Positions 24,665-34,720 are shown, counted from the first letter of the stretch. The stretch is 64,000 nt of DNA from Arthrobacter sp. MYb23 (GCF_002979775.1 NZ_PCPR01000008.1:1-64000); one strand, 5' to 3'. The notes: a model not told the origin generated them from the sequence alone. Program-made: numbers and translations.

Positions 24665-25573
24665 CTATTTGCCCATCCCCAGCGTCAGCCCCTCCGTCAG
24701 CCGACGGCCAAGCCATACATAGATGATGAGCATCGGCAGGACCACGATTACCAGCCCGGCGAAGAGCCCGCCCCAGTCGGCTCCCGAGTAGGTTTGCTGC
24801 TGAACGAAGGAAATCAGGGCCACGGGCAAGGTGTATTTCTCAGTGGATTGAAGGAGCGTCAGGGCCAGCAGTGTCTCGTTCCAGTGCGAGATGACCTGGA
24901 GGATGAACGCGGTCAGGATGCCGCCTTTGGCCAACGGCAAGGTGATGCGCCAGAACGTCCCGAATGCCGTGGTCCCATCCAGCGCCGCGGCTTCTTCCAT
25001 TTCCAAGGGGAGGGAACGGAAGAACGCGGTGAGAAGGAAGACCGTGAAGGGCATGGAGACGCCGATGTACACCAGGTTCAGCCCGATGATGTTGTCCGTC
25101 AGGTACACCTTGTTCAGCATCACGAACAGCGGGATCAGGATGACCTGTGCCGGAATCCCCAGGCCCAGGATGAAGTACAGGCTCAGTCCTTGGGTCAGCT
25201 TGTTGTCCACGCGGCTCAGGTAGTACGAGCACGGAGCCGCGATGGCTACCGTCAGGACCGAGGAAACCACCGTGGTCAACAGGCTGTTCCACGTTGCGAC
25301 GGCGAAGTCCCCAACAGTCCAGGCACGGACAAAGTTCCCAAAGTCCAGTGATGTTGGGACGCCCCACGGATCATCGAGGATGGCCCGGGTATCCCTGAAA
25401 GCCTGGGCCACCATCCACACGAGGGCGGCGATGCTGATCACCACCACCATCCACAGCAGCGCCACCCCCATTCCCCGGAGAATGCTGCGCTCCCCTCGCA
25501 GTGCAGGGCTGACGCCGCGTCCTGGCCGACGCCGGACAGGGGTCAAAGGTGCAAGCAGTTTGTCTTGGCTCAT
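24665..25573 (-). CDS. Carbohydrate ABC transporter permease (MalG type)
   Basis: A 302-residue inner-membrane permease. It has a first helix at about residues 35-57 and the MalG-type EAA loop EEAAALDGTTAFGTFWRITLPLAKGG near residue 200, the ATPase contact. It ends in the typical TEGLTLGMGK tail. The ATG at 25573 follows AAAGGAAAAG; the frame extends 19 codons upstream over the preceding gene end, but that part is not permease-like. Last gene of the binding protein/permease/permease operon. No ATPase is encoded, as is usual for actinobacterial sugar importers that share an MsiK-type ATPase. Confidence 0.88.
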   Translation of the reverse strand: MSQDKLLAPLTPVRRRPGRGVSPALRGERSILRGMGVALLWMVVVISIAALVWMVAQAFRDTRAILDDPWGVPTSLDFGNFVRAWTVGDFAVATWNSLLTTVVSSVLTVAIAAPCSYYLSRVDNKLTQGLSLYFILGLGIPAQVILIPLFVMLNKVYLTDNIIGLNLVYIGVSMPFTVFLLTAFFRSLPLEMEEAAALDGTTAFGTFWRITLPLAKGGILTAFILQVISHWNETLLALTLLQSTEKYTLPVALISFVQQQTYSGADWGGLFAGLVIVVLPMLIIYVWLGRRLTEGLTLGMGK

Positions 25574-25583
25574 GACTTTTCCT

Positions 25584-26597
25584 TTAGAACTCGACGGCGT
25601 CGCGGCGCATGGCGCGGCGCAGCAGGACAACCAGGACGGAGATCAGCGCCAAGGACAACACGGCAGAGGCCGTTGCAGCCCCATAGGCCGGCGTTGACTG
25701 CCCGGAGAAAGCGTTGACGTAGGTGTACACGGCTGCCGTCCAACTCTGCGTTGGCGGCACGCCAGCCCCTGAACTGCCACCGAAGACCCAGACGATCTCG
25801 AAGATCTTCACTGACGAAATGGTCCACAACACGGCACAGGTACCAAAAACATCCCACGTCAGCGGCAGGATCACGTAGCGCAGCCGTTGGAAAGCGGACG
25901 CCCCGGCCAAGGCGCAGTCTTCGTAGTAGTAGGGCGGAATACGGTCGACGCCGGCCATCAGGATGGTGGTGAAGTAACCGGTGGTGGTGCAAACGAGGGT
26001 GACCATGATGAGCGGGAAGATGTTGTCTTGAGCCAGCCACTTGGGCGGGTCGGTCACCCCGAGGGGCGCCAGGAGGCTGTTGACCATTCCTCCGGGGTTG
26101 AAAATGAAGCCGGCGAGGACACCGAACACCAGCGCGTTGATGAGGTGCGGGAAGAAGATGACGTTGCGGGCAATTTTCTTCCCGGCCATGTCCCTGAGCA
26201 CCAGCGTCAACGCAAAGGCCAGGACGAAGATCGCCGTACCTACCACGAAGAGCAAAAGCAGGGTGTTCCCAAAGGACGAAAGGAATAGTTGGTCCCGGAA
26301 GATCCTGCCGTAGTTGTCCAGCCCAACGAACTTCATGGGGCCCGAACCCGCCCACTTGTGCAGGCTGATCCATACGGCACCGAGTGCGGGCACGATGAAG
26401 AGAACCGTGTACAGAACGAAAGCCGGACCGACGAAGGGAATCAGCAGCTTCTTGCGCTGCACGTCGATGGAGCTCCCTCCGGGACGGCTGCCGCGCCGCG
26501 ACTTCCGGGGGCCCGGTTTCCGTGATCCCGGCTTCCGGGACTCCGGACTGTGGGCGGGCGCACCGCCTGTCCGTGGCTCCGTCAGGTGGAGGGTCAT
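25584..26597 (-). CDS. Carbohydrate ABC transporter permease (MalF type)
   Basis: A 337-residue permease with about 50 hydrophilic N-terminal residues rich in Arg/Lys/Ser/Pro (ESRKPGSRKPGPRKSRR, a short duplicated unit), then six hydrophobic segments. The EAA loop reads YYEDCALAGASAFQRLRYVILPL. It starts inside the TGATG overlap with the binding-protein stop and ends 10 bases before the MalG-type permease, so the three are co-translated. Partner of the neighbouring permease in a type I sugar importer. Confidence 0.88.
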   Translation of the reverse strand: MTLHLTEPRTGGAPAHSPESRKPGSRKPGPRKSRRGSRPGGSSIDVQRKKLLIPFVGPAFVLYTVLFIVPALGAVWISLHKWAGSGPMKFVGLDNYGRIFRDQLFLSSFGNTLLLLFVVGTAIFVLAFALTLVLRDMAGKKIARNVIFFPHLINALVFGVLAGFIFNPGGMVNSLLAPLGVTDPPKWLAQDNIFPLIMVTLVCTTTGYFTTILMAGVDRIPPYYYEDCALAGASAFQRLRYVILPLTWDVFGTCAVLWTISSVKIFEIVWVFGGSSGAGVPPTQSWTAAVYTYVNAFSGQSTPAYGAATASAVLSLALISVLVVLLRRAMRRDAVEF

Positions 26598-27934
26598 CAG
26601 CTGTTGTCCTTCCAGTACTGGATCTGCGCGGCCTTCATCTTCCCGATGAACTCGTCAGCAGAGGTCTTCCCGAGGAACAGCTCGTCATCCTTGGGGAAGA
26701 AGACCTTCTCCATAAAGCCGGGGAAGGTCACGCCGTCGTTTTGCAGGTGCGTGGCCGGAGCCGCGTCAATGGCTGCTTTGACGGACTCGACGGCGGGATC
26801 CACCGGCGCGTCCGGCCGGACAGGCAGCACTTTGGCTTCCGTTCCGAGGGCATTCTGGTACTTGGCACTCAGCATGAAGGCTGCAAGGCGCTGCGCGGGG
26901 GCCTGGTTCTTTGACTTGGCCGGTACTGCAAAACCGATGAAGTCCACACGTGCGCTGGCTGGTTTGTCTCCCATTGCCGGGAATTGGAAGGACGAGTACT
27001 CGAATCCGGGGGCCGCGTATGAGCCGGTTTCTGTTGGCGTCCAGGATCCGTTGAGGATGAGGGCTGCGTCGCCGTTCGCCCAGAGCTGCTGCTGCGCGGG
27101 GAACTTGCTCGCGTTGTAGCCGCTGTTGAGGTAGCCACCCTTGACCAGGGTTTCCACTTTCCGGGCTGCTTCGAGCACTGAGGGGTCGTCCCAGCCTTCA
27201 CCGGACTTGTCCTCAACAAGTGCCTTGAAACTGCCGGCACCCTTGAGCCGGAGCAGCGCCGTGACAAACCAGGTGGAGTTGTAGCCGGCAATGTCACCGT
27301 CCGCCGCGATGGGAGCCGATCCTCCGGCCTTCAGTTTGTCCAGGACCTCAATGAATTCGTCCCACGTGGCTGGCGGAGTGGCTTTGAGCTCAGGGTGCTT
27401 GGCGGCATCGAACCAGATGCCATCCGAACTGATGCTGTAGGGAACCATCCACGGCTGACCATCTTCCCCCTTGAAAACACCATTGCTGGTGAACTTCTCC
27501 GGAATCACCGAGCTGACCTTTTTGCCGTCAACTTCGTAGGAGTAGACGGAGGTCAGAGGGCTCGCCTGCCCCGTTTCGCCGATCACAGGGGCGAGCTTCG
27601 CGAAGGTACCATCCACCAGGTCCGGGACGTTGTTGGTGTTCAGCGCGGGAACGAGTTTCTCCGTGTTGCTGCGCCCCTGCCATTGAACGCTGACGGTGGC
27701 TCCGGTTTCCTTTTCGAAATCGGCGATGGCAGCAGCGATGACCTTCTGCTGAGGCTCACCGTCTTTCCACATGGACCAGTAGTTGATGGTTTGCCCCGAA
27801 ATGGAGCCGGAAATGTCCACGGCCTCGGCAGCGGTGGAGGCATCTGTGGCTCCACCGCATGCAGTGGTGGACAGGGCAAGTGCTGCACCCAACAGGGCGG
27901 CCAGCGGGCGAAGATGACGGGCTGTTTTGCCCAT
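26597..27934 (-). CDS. Extracellular sugar-binding lipoprotein of the ABC importer
   Basis: A 445-residue SBP_bac_1 family protein. Signal peptide with lipobox ALSTTAC (lipidated Cys near 26), then GGATDAST and a mature domain starting ISGQTINYWSMWKDGEPQQKVI. Features of oligosaccharide-binding proteins: VPDLVDGTFAKLAPV, ANGDAALILNGSWTP, FIGFAVPAKSKNQ. ATG 27934 follows AAAGG at 8 bases; the GTG three codons upstream lacks this spacing. Genome context (PL8 lyase, sulfatase) suggests glycosaminoglycan-derived oligosaccharides as ligand; this is inference. Confidence 0.88.
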   Translation of the reverse strand: MGKTARHLRPLAALLGAALALSTTACGGATDASTAAEAVDISGSISGQTINYWSMWKDGEPQQKVIAAAIADFEKETGATVSVQWQGRSNTEKLVPALNTNNVPDLVDGTFAKLAPVIGETGQASPLTSVYSYEVDGKKVSSVIPEKFTSNGVFKGEDGQPWMVPYSISSDGIWFDAAKHPELKATPPATWDEFIEVLDKLKAGGSAPIAADGDIAGYNSTWFVTALLRLKGAGSFKALVEDKSGEGWDDPSVLEAARKVETLVKGGYLNSGYNASKFPAQQQLWANGDAALILNGSWTPTETGSYAAPGFEYSSFQFPAMGDKPASARVDFIGFAVPAKSKNQAPAQRLAAFMLSAKYQNALGTEAKVLPVRPDAPVDPAVESVKAAIDAAPATHLQNDGVTFPGFMEKVFFPKDDELFLGKTSADEFIGKMKAAQIQYWKDNS

Positions 27935-28193
27935 GGGAATCACCTTTCAAGTGAGGGGGAACCGGCCGGATGCGGTTCAGTGAGACGACTCTCACAGCCC
28001 GTGAAAGCAGGATTCAATGAGTACTTTTGAATGAGTCGCCATCGGTCTCCAATCCCCCCGCGCGGGTACCTGACGCCGAGCCCGCAGTTCACTCCGATTA
28101 GGCATTTATTCCTCCCTTGACGCTCCCCAACAATCAAGGTGATCTGCGCGGGCAGGCTGTGTCCGCGCTTCGGCTCCGAGCTAAAGAGGGAAA

Positions 28194-29219
28194 TTGATAC
28201 GACTGGGAATCATTGGCGCCGGTGCCGTGGCACACTTCCATGCTGAATCCGCCGGACGGATCAGCAATGTCCACTTGGCTGCTGTCTGCGACCTCCGGCA
28301 GGAAGCCGCAGAAGGGGTTGCCTCGCGCTGGGCGGCCCAGGTCTACACCGACTACGCGGCGATGTTCCGCGAGGCTGGGCTGGACGCAGTGATCATCAAT
28401 ACCCCGCACGCCCTGCATTTGGAGATGGTGCTCGCCGCAGCAGAACACGGATTGCACGTTCTGGTTGAAAAGCCCATGGCCACCACCGTGGCCGATTGCG
28501 ATCGCATGATCCAGGCCTGCCGCGACGCCGGGGTGTCCTTGGTGATCGGACAGATCCAGCATTTCCTGCCGGAGAAGCTGGCGGCCGAGGACGTGCTGGC
28601 CGGGGGTGAACTTGGCCGCGTCTTGATGATCCGCGACTACAGGACCACCGACTACCGTCCCGGCACCCGTCCGGAGTGGTTCTTCAGCGAAGCCATGGCC
28701 GGCGGCGGGGCGCTGATGAACATCGGTGGCCATTGCCTGGACCGTTCCCTCTGGTTTGGCGGCGCACCGGTGGAATCCCTCACTGCCTCGACCCTCAAGA
28801 GGTTCGGCGTTCCGGTGGAAACGGACGGCGCCATCTCGCTGACGCTCCGCAACGGCGTCCACGTCAGCGTTGTGGTGGTATCCGACTCCACCCAGCGCAC
28901 AGACGAGGTCCTGATCGTTTGCGAGCACGGCACCATTTCGTGCAGCCCTCACCACGGAACGCTGGTCCGCAGCAACGGCACCACACGCACTGTCTGGCAG
29001 CCACAACCCGAGGACATCCAGGAGGGTTTCTACCTGCAGCTGCAGGACTTCATCAAAGTGCTGGACGGCGGAACACCGAAAGTCAGCGTGGAACATGCCC
29101 GCCACATTGTTGAAGTGGTTCTTGCGTCCTACGAGGCAGCCAAGAGCGGTATTCCCCTGGTCCTCAACCCGTCCGGCGACGACACCCACGCCGGACGAGT
29201 CCTCAGCGAAGTCCCCTAG
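28194..29219 (+). CDS. Gfo/Idh/MocA family oxidoreductase (in the glycan locus)
   Basis: A 341-residue NAD(P)-dependent sugar oxidoreductase. Rossmann motif GIIGAGAVAHFHAESA at the N-terminus, the conserved EKPMATTVADCDRM (Lys of the EKP motif), and GGGALMNIGGHCLDRSLWFGG with the active-site Asp/His region of the C-terminal domain. Start is TTG at 28194 behind AGAGGG; no ATG or GTG fits before the Rossmann strand. Its stop overlaps the sulfatase stop by 4 bases (convergent). It probably processes a uronic acid or hexosamine from the glycan; the substrate is unknown. Confidence 0.85.
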   Translation: MIRLGIIGAGAVAHFHAESAGRISNVHLAAVCDLRQEAAEGVASRWAAQVYTDYAAMFREAGLDAVIINTPHALHLEMVLAAAEHGLHVLVEKPMATTVADCDRMIQACRDAGVSLVIGQIQHFLPEKLAAEDVLAGGELGRVLMIRDYRTTDYRPGTRPEWFFSEAMAGGGALMNIGGHCLDRSLWFGGAPVESLTASTLKRFGVPVETDGAISLTLRNGVHVSVVVVSDSTQRTDEVLIVCEHGTISCSPHHGTLVRSNGTTRTVWQPQPEDIQEGFYLQLQDFIKVLDGGTPKVSVEHARHIVEVVLASYEAAKSGIPLVLNPSGDDTHAGRVLSEVP

Positions 29220-30715
29220 TCGGCACGGCCGGCTGCGGCCGTGCCGTCCCAGTTGGGTGGTGTAAAGGCCCCCAAGGGATCATCCAGCACGGACGCAGTC
29301 TGGCCTGCCCCAGCCACCGGGAGCCAGCTTCCATCCAGTCCAGGGACCGCATGGCGTTGGAACCACTCCTGAAGTTGGGCCCTCATGGCGGATACACGTT
29401 CTGCGTGCGCCGGTTCATCCACCAGATTGGCCCGTTCATCCGGGTCCGCCCCAAGGTCGTACAGTTCGTGGGGACCATGCGGGTAACGGTGCACATACTT
29501 CCACTCCGCGCTGCGGATCATCCGGACCGGGCCGTACTCGTCAAAGACCACGACGGTGCGCCCCCCAGAAGCGTCCGCCAGCCCGCCGTCGTCGGGGTTC
29601 TTAGCGGCGCTATTCCCCGCAGCATCCGGCAGCACGCGCAGCAGTTCCGCGAAAGAGCGACCCGGGCCGCGTTCGAAGGCTTGCCAGTCCAGGCCGGCGA
29701 GCTCCAAAACCGTGGCGGCAACATCGTAGGCGGACAACAATTCCGTGAGGACAGTCCCCTGCTGGATCCGTCCCGGGAGTGCGAAGATCGCGGGGACTTT
29801 GACGGAGGAGTCGTAGACGTTCTGCGGGAACGTCCCGTTGCCCTTGCCCCAGATGCCGTGATGGCCGCAGTTGAAGCCGTTGTCGCTGCTGAAGATCACC
29901 AGCGTGTCGTCGTCGATGCCCAGTTCTGCAAGCCGCCGCAGAACGTCACCAATCCCAGCATCCATGGCGCTGACCGCCGCGAAATACCCCACCAGGGCCG
30001 CCCGCACGTCCGCCTCGCCGCCGATCGGCACGCCATCCACGGTGGGCGTCCACGGGTGGAGGGGTTCCTGAGGACAGCTGCTGAAGTGGCAGTCCCTGTA
30101 AAGATCCTCGAATTGGGGCGGGTGCTGGCCCTTCCACGGTTTGTGGGGCGCGGTGTAGTTGAGGGCAAGGAAGAAGGGCGCGGGTTCCCTCGAGGCTTCT
30201 TCGATGAAGTCCAGGGCGTCGCGGGTGATCGCATCCGTCAAGTATTCGGTGACCAACTCCCGGTGGCTGGTGCCGCCGTCGAACCTGTACATCACGGACC
30301 GGTCATAGGGGCTGCCGCCACCCTGCAGCGCAAACCAATGGCTGAAGCCCTTCCGGGGAACATCGTTCGCGCCTAAATGCCATTTGCCGGAAAGACCCAA
30401 GCGGTAGCCGGCATCGGCCAGGGCATCCGTAAACAAAGGTTGCCCCTGCAGATAGTCCACAGCTTTCGGCCCCGTTTCACTACCGGCCAGGTAATCGTGG
30501 ACGCCGTGGCGCGAAGGGATATCCCCTGTCATGAGACTGGCGCGGGCCGGCGAGCAGACGGGCGACACGCAAAAGAAGTTCTCCAAACGCGTTCCGCGGG
30601 CCGCCAGGGCGTCCAGATGGGGAGTCTGGATCTCCGTGTTTCCGGCGCATCCCAGCGCCCACGCCCCTTGGTCGTCGCTCAGGATGAAGATGATGTTTGG
30701 CTTTTCGTTGGACAC
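29216..30715 (-). CDS. Sulfatase (Cys-type, formylglycine-dependent)
   Basis: A 499-residue type I sulfatase. The N-terminal metal site IIFILSDDQGAWALG supplies the paired Asp. The activation motif is CSPARASLMTG, where Cys54 would be converted to formylglycine. HYTAPHKPWKGQHPPQ-like and FSSDNGFNCGHHGIWGKG (DN and HH/GK) blocks complete the active site. No signal peptide, so it would act on imported sulfated oligosaccharides. GTG start with AAGGAGG unusually close to it. A formylglycine-generating enzyme is needed but not in this window. Divergent from the GntR/LacI regulator. Confidence 0.88.
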   Translation of the reverse strand: MSNEKPNIIFILSDDQGAWALGCAGNTEIQTPHLDALAARGTRLENFFCVSPVCSPARASLMTGDIPSRHGVHDYLAGSETGPKAVDYLQGQPLFTDALADAGYRLGLSGKWHLGANDVPRKGFSHWFALQGGGSPYDRSVMYRFDGGTSHRELVTEYLTDAITRDALDFIEEASREPAPFFLALNYTAPHKPWKGQHPPQFEDLYRDCHFSSCPQEPLHPWTPTVDGVPIGGEADVRAALVGYFAAVSAMDAGIGDVLRRLAELGIDDDTLVIFSSDNGFNCGHHGIWGKGNGTFPQNVYDSSVKVPAIFALPGRIQQGTVLTELLSAYDVAATVLELAGLDWQAFERGPGRSFAELLRVLPDAAGNSAAKNPDDGGLADASGGRTVVVFDEYGPVRMIRSAEWKYVHRYPHGPHELYDLGADPDERANLVDEPAHAERVSAMRAQLQEWFQRHAVPGLDGSWLPVAGAGQTASVLDDPLGAFTPPNWDGTAAAGRAD

Positions 30716-30768
30716 CCCTCCTTGCTACGCACCCTCCACGCGAGGAATCAATAAGCATTCCCAAATAC

Positions 30769-30782
30769 CTTGCAGATGCAAG
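30769..30782. promoter_or_regulatory. Palindromic operator candidate in the sulfatase/regulator divergent promoter
   Basis: CTTGCAGATGCAAG is a perfect 6-bp inverted repeat with a 2-base centre, followed by an AT-rich promoter-like stretch (TTAATATCTAAATACT). It lies in the 142-base gap between divergent sulfatase and regulator genes, the expected place for autoregulation. Confidence 0.4.
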
Positions 30783-30857
30783 AAATTAATATCTAAATAC
30801 TCTCTAATCTGTGGGGCAGGATAGGAGTAATCGTCCGTTCACAGGTGGAGTTTGATC

Positions 30858-32060
30858 ATGCCAAGGAAGAACCCTCAGCCATTCCAGGCTGAACCTGCCT
30901 CCGCGACCGTCCGCGACACCGCCAAGCAGAACCTGAAATTCCAGAACCTCAGCGACAACCTGCGCAGGGGAATTCTGGCAGGAACGTGGGCCGTGGGAAC
31001 CAAGCTGCCTACCGAGCAGCAGCTGTCCCTGGACACCGGGCTGTCCCTGACCACGGTGCGCCGGGCATTCGAAGACCTGGTGGACAAGGGGCTGGTGGTC
31101 CGGCGGCAGGGTGCCGGGAGCTTCGTCGCCGCGCCGCAGCGCTCGCAAAAGCGCTCCAGATACGTGATTGGTGTCCTGCTGCCGGATACGCAGCTTTACT
31201 ACCCCCAGGTACTGCAGGGCATCGAGGAACACCTGTCCTCCCGCGGCGCGAGCTTGCAGCTCTCCACCTACCACTACGACTTCACCCGGGAGAACGCCAG
31301 CATCGAGTTCCTCTTGGATGCGGGCGTGGACGGACTCATCCTGGTGCCGACGCTGACCGGCCTGGACAATCCCCAGCAGCGGGTGGCCGAGCTCATGGCC
31401 CTGCCGGTTCCTGTGGTGCTGCTGGAGCGTAGCCTGGACGATTTGGGGCCGGGAGACCGGACCGAACACGTCTGCTCGGATCACCAAGGCGGAGCGTACG
31501 ACGCCGTGATGCACCTTCACCGCTTGGGTCACCGAAAGATTGGGCTGCTCACCCGGGCGAACGAGGCCGCGCGAAGCAGCAACCCCACCCAGGCCGCGGT
31601 GATCGCTGGCCATGCGGCCGCCGTCGACGCTTTGGGACTGGACAATTCCCTGGGACTGGACGCCAGCGGGCACCGCCACATGGCATTCAGCGCTACCAAG
31701 CCGGAATGGGAAGCGGACCAAGCCGAGCACATGTTCCAACTCCTTGCGGGCAGTGGCGCCACGGCGGCCCTGGTATTCGGCGATCGGGAAGCGGCGCTGT
31801 TGGAAGGGGCCGCGTCCCGCCACGGGATTCGTGTGCCGGAAGACCTTGCATTGGTTTCCTATGACGACGAAATGGCCGACCTCGCGCAGATTCCCCTCAC
31901 GGCAGTCTCCCCCGCCAAGCATCGATTGGGCGTCATGGCGGCCGATGTCCTGCTGCGCCGATTGACCGAGGGAGATGCCTGTCCCCTCTACCAGATCCGT
32001 TTGCGGCCAAGGATTGTGGTCCGCGATTCCTGCGGGGCCAAGCTGGTCAGCCCTGCCTAG
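30858..32060 (+). CDS. GntR/LacI hybrid transcriptional regulator (AraR-like)
   Basis: A 400-residue regulator. Residues about 28-95 are a GntR-type winged helix (NLRRGILAGTWAVGTKLPTEQQLSLDTGLSLTTVRRAFEDL...GLVVRRQGAGSFV). Residues 105-390 are a LacI/periplasmic-binding-like sensor (RYVIGVLLPDTQLYYPQVLQGIEEHL, GVDGLILVPT, HRLGHRKIGLLTR, LVSYDDEMADLAQIPLTAV). The same architecture is known from the arabinose repressor AraR. The ATG at 30858 follows AGGTGGAG; a TTG two codons earlier is possible. It probably represses the surrounding glycan genes and responds to a sugar. Confidence 0.88.
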   Translation: MPRKNPQPFQAEPASATVRDTAKQNLKFQNLSDNLRRGILAGTWAVGTKLPTEQQLSLDTGLSLTTVRRAFEDLVDKGLVVRRQGAGSFVAAPQRSQKRSRYVIGVLLPDTQLYYPQVLQGIEEHLSSRGASLQLSTYHYDFTRENASIEFLLDAGVDGLILVPTLTGLDNPQQRVAELMALPVPVVLLERSLDDLGPGDRTEHVCSDHQGGAYDAVMHLHRLGHRKIGLLTRANEAARSSNPTQAAVIAGHAAAVDALGLDNSLGLDASGHRHMAFSATKPEWEADQAEHMFQLLAGSGATAALVFGDREAALLEGAASRHGIRVPEDLALVSYDDEMADLAQIPLTAVSPAKHRLGVMAADVLLRRLTEGDACPLYQIRLRPRIVVRDSCGAKLVSPA

Positions 32061-32065
32061 CGCGA

Positions 32066-32122
32066 TGTGAGGCCCGCTCTGCATTCCCACCGCCCGGGGT
32101 GGCGCGCAGAACGGGCCTCACA
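32066..32122. terminator. Convergent terminator hairpin
   Basis: TGTGAGGCCCG (32066-32076) pairs with CGGGCCTCACA (32112-32122), and inner CTGC/GCAG pairs extend it. It lies between the convergent regulator and PL8 lyase stops. Confidence 0.65.
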
Positions 32123-32130
32123 ACGAGGGT

Positions 32131-34503
32131 CTAGCGGCGGAGCTTCACCACACTTGCCTGACCGCTGAGCCCGGCCATGTCCAGCGTCAGGGTGGTCTTG
32201 CCCGCGGCGTCCGTCCCCAGCGTGCCCGCACCTTCCTCCACGCTGGACCAGGTGCCCTCAGGCAGCGTCAGCGTGAGGCTGGCAGCCTTCTGTGTTGGCT
32301 CGCTGACCGCCAGGCTGAGAATATTGCCGTGCCTGGAGAACACCACGCATGCGGGTCCCGATGAGCCAAGGTCGCCCGCCGTCCCGGGCTTCCAGAACGT
32401 CGCGGCCGTGGTTTTCTCTGCCGTGAACTCCACCGATTGCGCAGTGGCATCGTTGCGGATCACCACATGCTTGTTGCCCCTCGCAAGCTTGCTGCACTCC
32501 TTGGCCGAAGCCCCGGGGGCCACCAGATAGGCATAACTCCTTGGCACGGAACCCACCCCGTGATCAACATAGATGGTTGCGAAGTTCCGTTGCTGCACAG
32601 TGGTACTGCCGTTGATGTTCACTCCCGACCAGCTTCCGGAACGGCTCTCCCGGAGCACCGTCAATGGGGAGGAATCCAGTACGGCGTAGCCACCAAATCC
32701 TTCCAGATGGACCCAGCGATCGTCGCTCAGCACAACAGCGTTACCGGCCGTTTCCGCGATGGTGCCCGACGCCGTCGTGAGTGCATTGTTGCCCTGGTGG
32801 AGGTTGCGGTGGTCCACGATGCTTTCCACCTTGGCGCCAGAACCGGTGGTGATGTCCGCGCCGAGACAGACGGTGACGTCACCACTGACGAACCAGGACT
32901 TCCGGGCCGACAGGCCGGTGCGGCCCGGACCCACCAAGTGCTGCCCGACGGCGGCTACGTCACCGAGAGCGGTGGACCCGGTCCACTCGTTGGCAGGGAC
33001 GGCGGCGCCCCATTCGCCTTCCACCTTGTCCGGCAAAGGTGTGGTGTCCACGGTGGTGCCGGGGAGGCGGTTGTAGTTGGCGGTGGCCCAGTAGGCGTCG
33101 TCGTACTGGCCGAGGTCCGCGGTATAGAAGTAGGTCATGCCTGAACCGGTGTGATATCCCCGGTTGTTTTCGCCGTTACCGCATTCGTACCAGGCGATCC
33201 GGTTGCTGGCCATGGACAGCGACAACGCCCAGCCGCTGCCCCGGTGAATGGTGCGGTCCATGGCTGGGAAGAGCCGGTGGCCCGGGGATTCAGGCACAGG
33301 CGCGACGCCGGCCGCCAGCAGCTCTTTGACCAAAGCCGTCCGTGGAACGCTCGCCCCGGTCAGGATGGGGCGGTACGTGTTGCGCGTGATCCAGCCTGCG
33401 CAGAGGCCCCGCCACCGGCCCGCCGTCGTGCTGTCCATGGCACGGGCAAGGAGCAGGATGGCTTCAATGCTGGTTGCGGCGAGGTCATAGCCGGTGTTGG
33501 CCTCCCGGCTGATACTCCGGCCACGCACCGAATCCGCCATGGTTCCGTTGATGATGAGCGGCGCGAACGAACCCTCAACGGCGTCGAAGAAAATGCTCCG
33601 TGATGGATCGTTGACCTCGAAGCCGGTGCCGCCCAGCAGCGCGAACAGTTTGGACAGGCCATTCAGCAACACAACCCCATAAGAGCCGGTGTAGGGCGTG
33701 GTGCTGTGCTGGATGAACGAGCCGTCATGGAAGATCCCGTCGCCGCTGGTGACGTATTGCCACACCTGGCTGAGCCCGGCGATGGCGTGCTGGAGTTTGG
33801 GAGTGTCCTCTCCAGCCAAGGACCGGATGATGATTCCCTGGCACAGGTCCACGCGGTTCGCTCCCACTGAGGTGATCTTGCCGCGCTTGGGCGGGAACTG
33901 CAGCCACGGATCGGGGACAAAGTGGTCAATCGCTGCGGAGTAGGCCTGGATCTCAGCGGCGGAGAGCTCGGCGTGCAGCAGGACCATGGCGTCAGCCAAA
34001 GCCCGAGGCACGCCGATCTCCCACGACCACCAGTTGCCCACCTCTTCCTTGGTGTGGTTGTAACAGAGCGTGTTGGCATCGGCGAGGCCCGCTTTGATGT
34101 CTGCCAACACTGAAGCATCCCCAAACACGGCCGCCGTTGGTGTGGCCCAGGCCGTAGCCAGCTGGGAAAGGCGCGTGTACGTGGTCACCATCTCGGCGTC
34201 CTTGGCGAAGGACAGATCCGTGAAGACCGACGCCCGGCCGGACGCCCGGTTGAGCTTTGCCAAGGAGTCAGCGGCTTTGCTGTTCAGGGCTGTGATCGCT
34301 TTCGCGAAGTCTGCGTCTCCGGCTTGGATGACGGTGCGGCCGGTGATCTGATCCACCCAGCGGTTTCGCAACGCTGCGAACTCCGTGGCATCAGGTTGGG
34401 TTTCGGCCCAGGCATTCTGGGCGAACATCGAGCTGACCACTGCTGCGAGGGACAGGGCACCGGCACCCTGAAGCAGGGTCCTGCGGGGAAATTGAAGTGA
34501 CAA
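32131..34503 (-). CDS. Polysaccharide lyase family 8 (hyaluronate/chondroitin lyase type), Tat-exported
   Basis: A 790-residue secreted lyase. Twin-arginine signal [19 protein letters not shown] with cleavage near AWA (about 33). An alpha-toroid domain (35-390) holds the catalytic set: Asn216, His266 and Tyr275 in [17 protein letters not shown], with the same 50- and 9-residue spacing as Asn349/His399/Tyr408 of pneumococcal hyaluronate lyase, and Arg in [13 protein letters not shown] beta-sandwich C-terminal half follows. Start TTG at 34503 behind AGGAG with 7-base spacing. The frame runs on upstream to 35457, but only through the antisense of the DinB gene. Hyaluronan, chondroitin sulfate or xanthan could be the substrate; the sulfatase favours chondroitin sulfate. 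Confidence 0.88.
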   Translation of the reverse strand: MSLQFPRRTLLQGAGALSLAAVVSSMFAQNAWAETQPDATEFAALRNRWVDQITGRTVIQAGDADFAKAITALNSKAADSLAKLNRASGRASVFTDLSFAKDAEMVTTYTRLSQLATAWATPTAAVFGDASVLADIKAGLADANTLCYNHTKEEVGNWWSWEIGVPRALADAMVLLHAELSAAEIQAYSAAIDHFVPDPWLQFPPKRGKITSVGANRVDLCQGIIIRSLAGEDTPKLQHAIAGLSQVWQYVTSGDGIFHDGSFIQHSTTPYTGSYGVVLLNGLSKLFALLGGTGFEVNDPSRSIFFDAVEGSFAPLIINGTMADSVRGRSISREANTGYDLAATSIEAILLLARAMDSTTAGRWRGLCAGWITRNTYRPILTGASVPRTALVKELLAAGVAPVPESPGHRLFPAMDRTIHRGSGWALSLSMASNRIAWYECGNGENNRGYHTGSGMTYFYTADLGQYDDAYWATANYNRLPGTTVDTTPLPDKVEGEWGAAVPANEWTGSTALGDVAAVGQHLVGPGRTGLSARKSWFVSGDVTVCLGADITTGSGAKVESIVDHRNLHQGNNALTTASGTIAETAGNAVVLSDDRWVHLEGFGGYAVLDSSPLTVLRESRSGSWSGVNINGSTTVQQRNFATIYVDHGVGSVPRSYAYLVAPGASAKECSKLARGNKHVVIRNDATAQSVEFTAEKTTAATFWKPGTAGDLGSSGPACVVFSRHGNILSLAVSEPTQKAASLTLTLPEGTWSSVEEGAGTLGTDAAGKTTLTLDMAGLSGQASVVKLRR

Positions 34504-34628
34504 GGAGTTGCTCCTAACACTCGTGGATGGACATGGTCCGGCGTCTTTTGGCCGGGGCCCTCCACTGGCTTGCGTTGTAGTCAACGCGAGGTGGAAGGGA
34601 GGAATAAAGCAGTACCCGGGACGTGGCC

Positions 34629-34720
34629 GCGAGATCGCCGGAGGTGTGCGAGATCGCGGGAACGCTGCGAGTTCGCTGGAGGTATCCGGGGGTATTGGCA
34701 CGTTTCCAGCGAACTCGGTG
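34629..34720. repeat. Dispersed repeat, family 4, copy B
   Basis: GCGAGATCGCCGGAGGTGTG then a second GCGAGATCGCGGGAACGCTG, CGAGTTCGCTGGAGGTATCC and CGTTTCCAGCGAACTCGG. It holds an internal duplication of the left arm and lies between the divergent PL8 and DinB genes. Confidence 0.7.

Noticed and set aside
28012..28034. ATTCAA-N9-TTGAAT dyad as operator of the importer operon
   Set aside because: Short, common arms; mentioned only in relation to the regulator finding.
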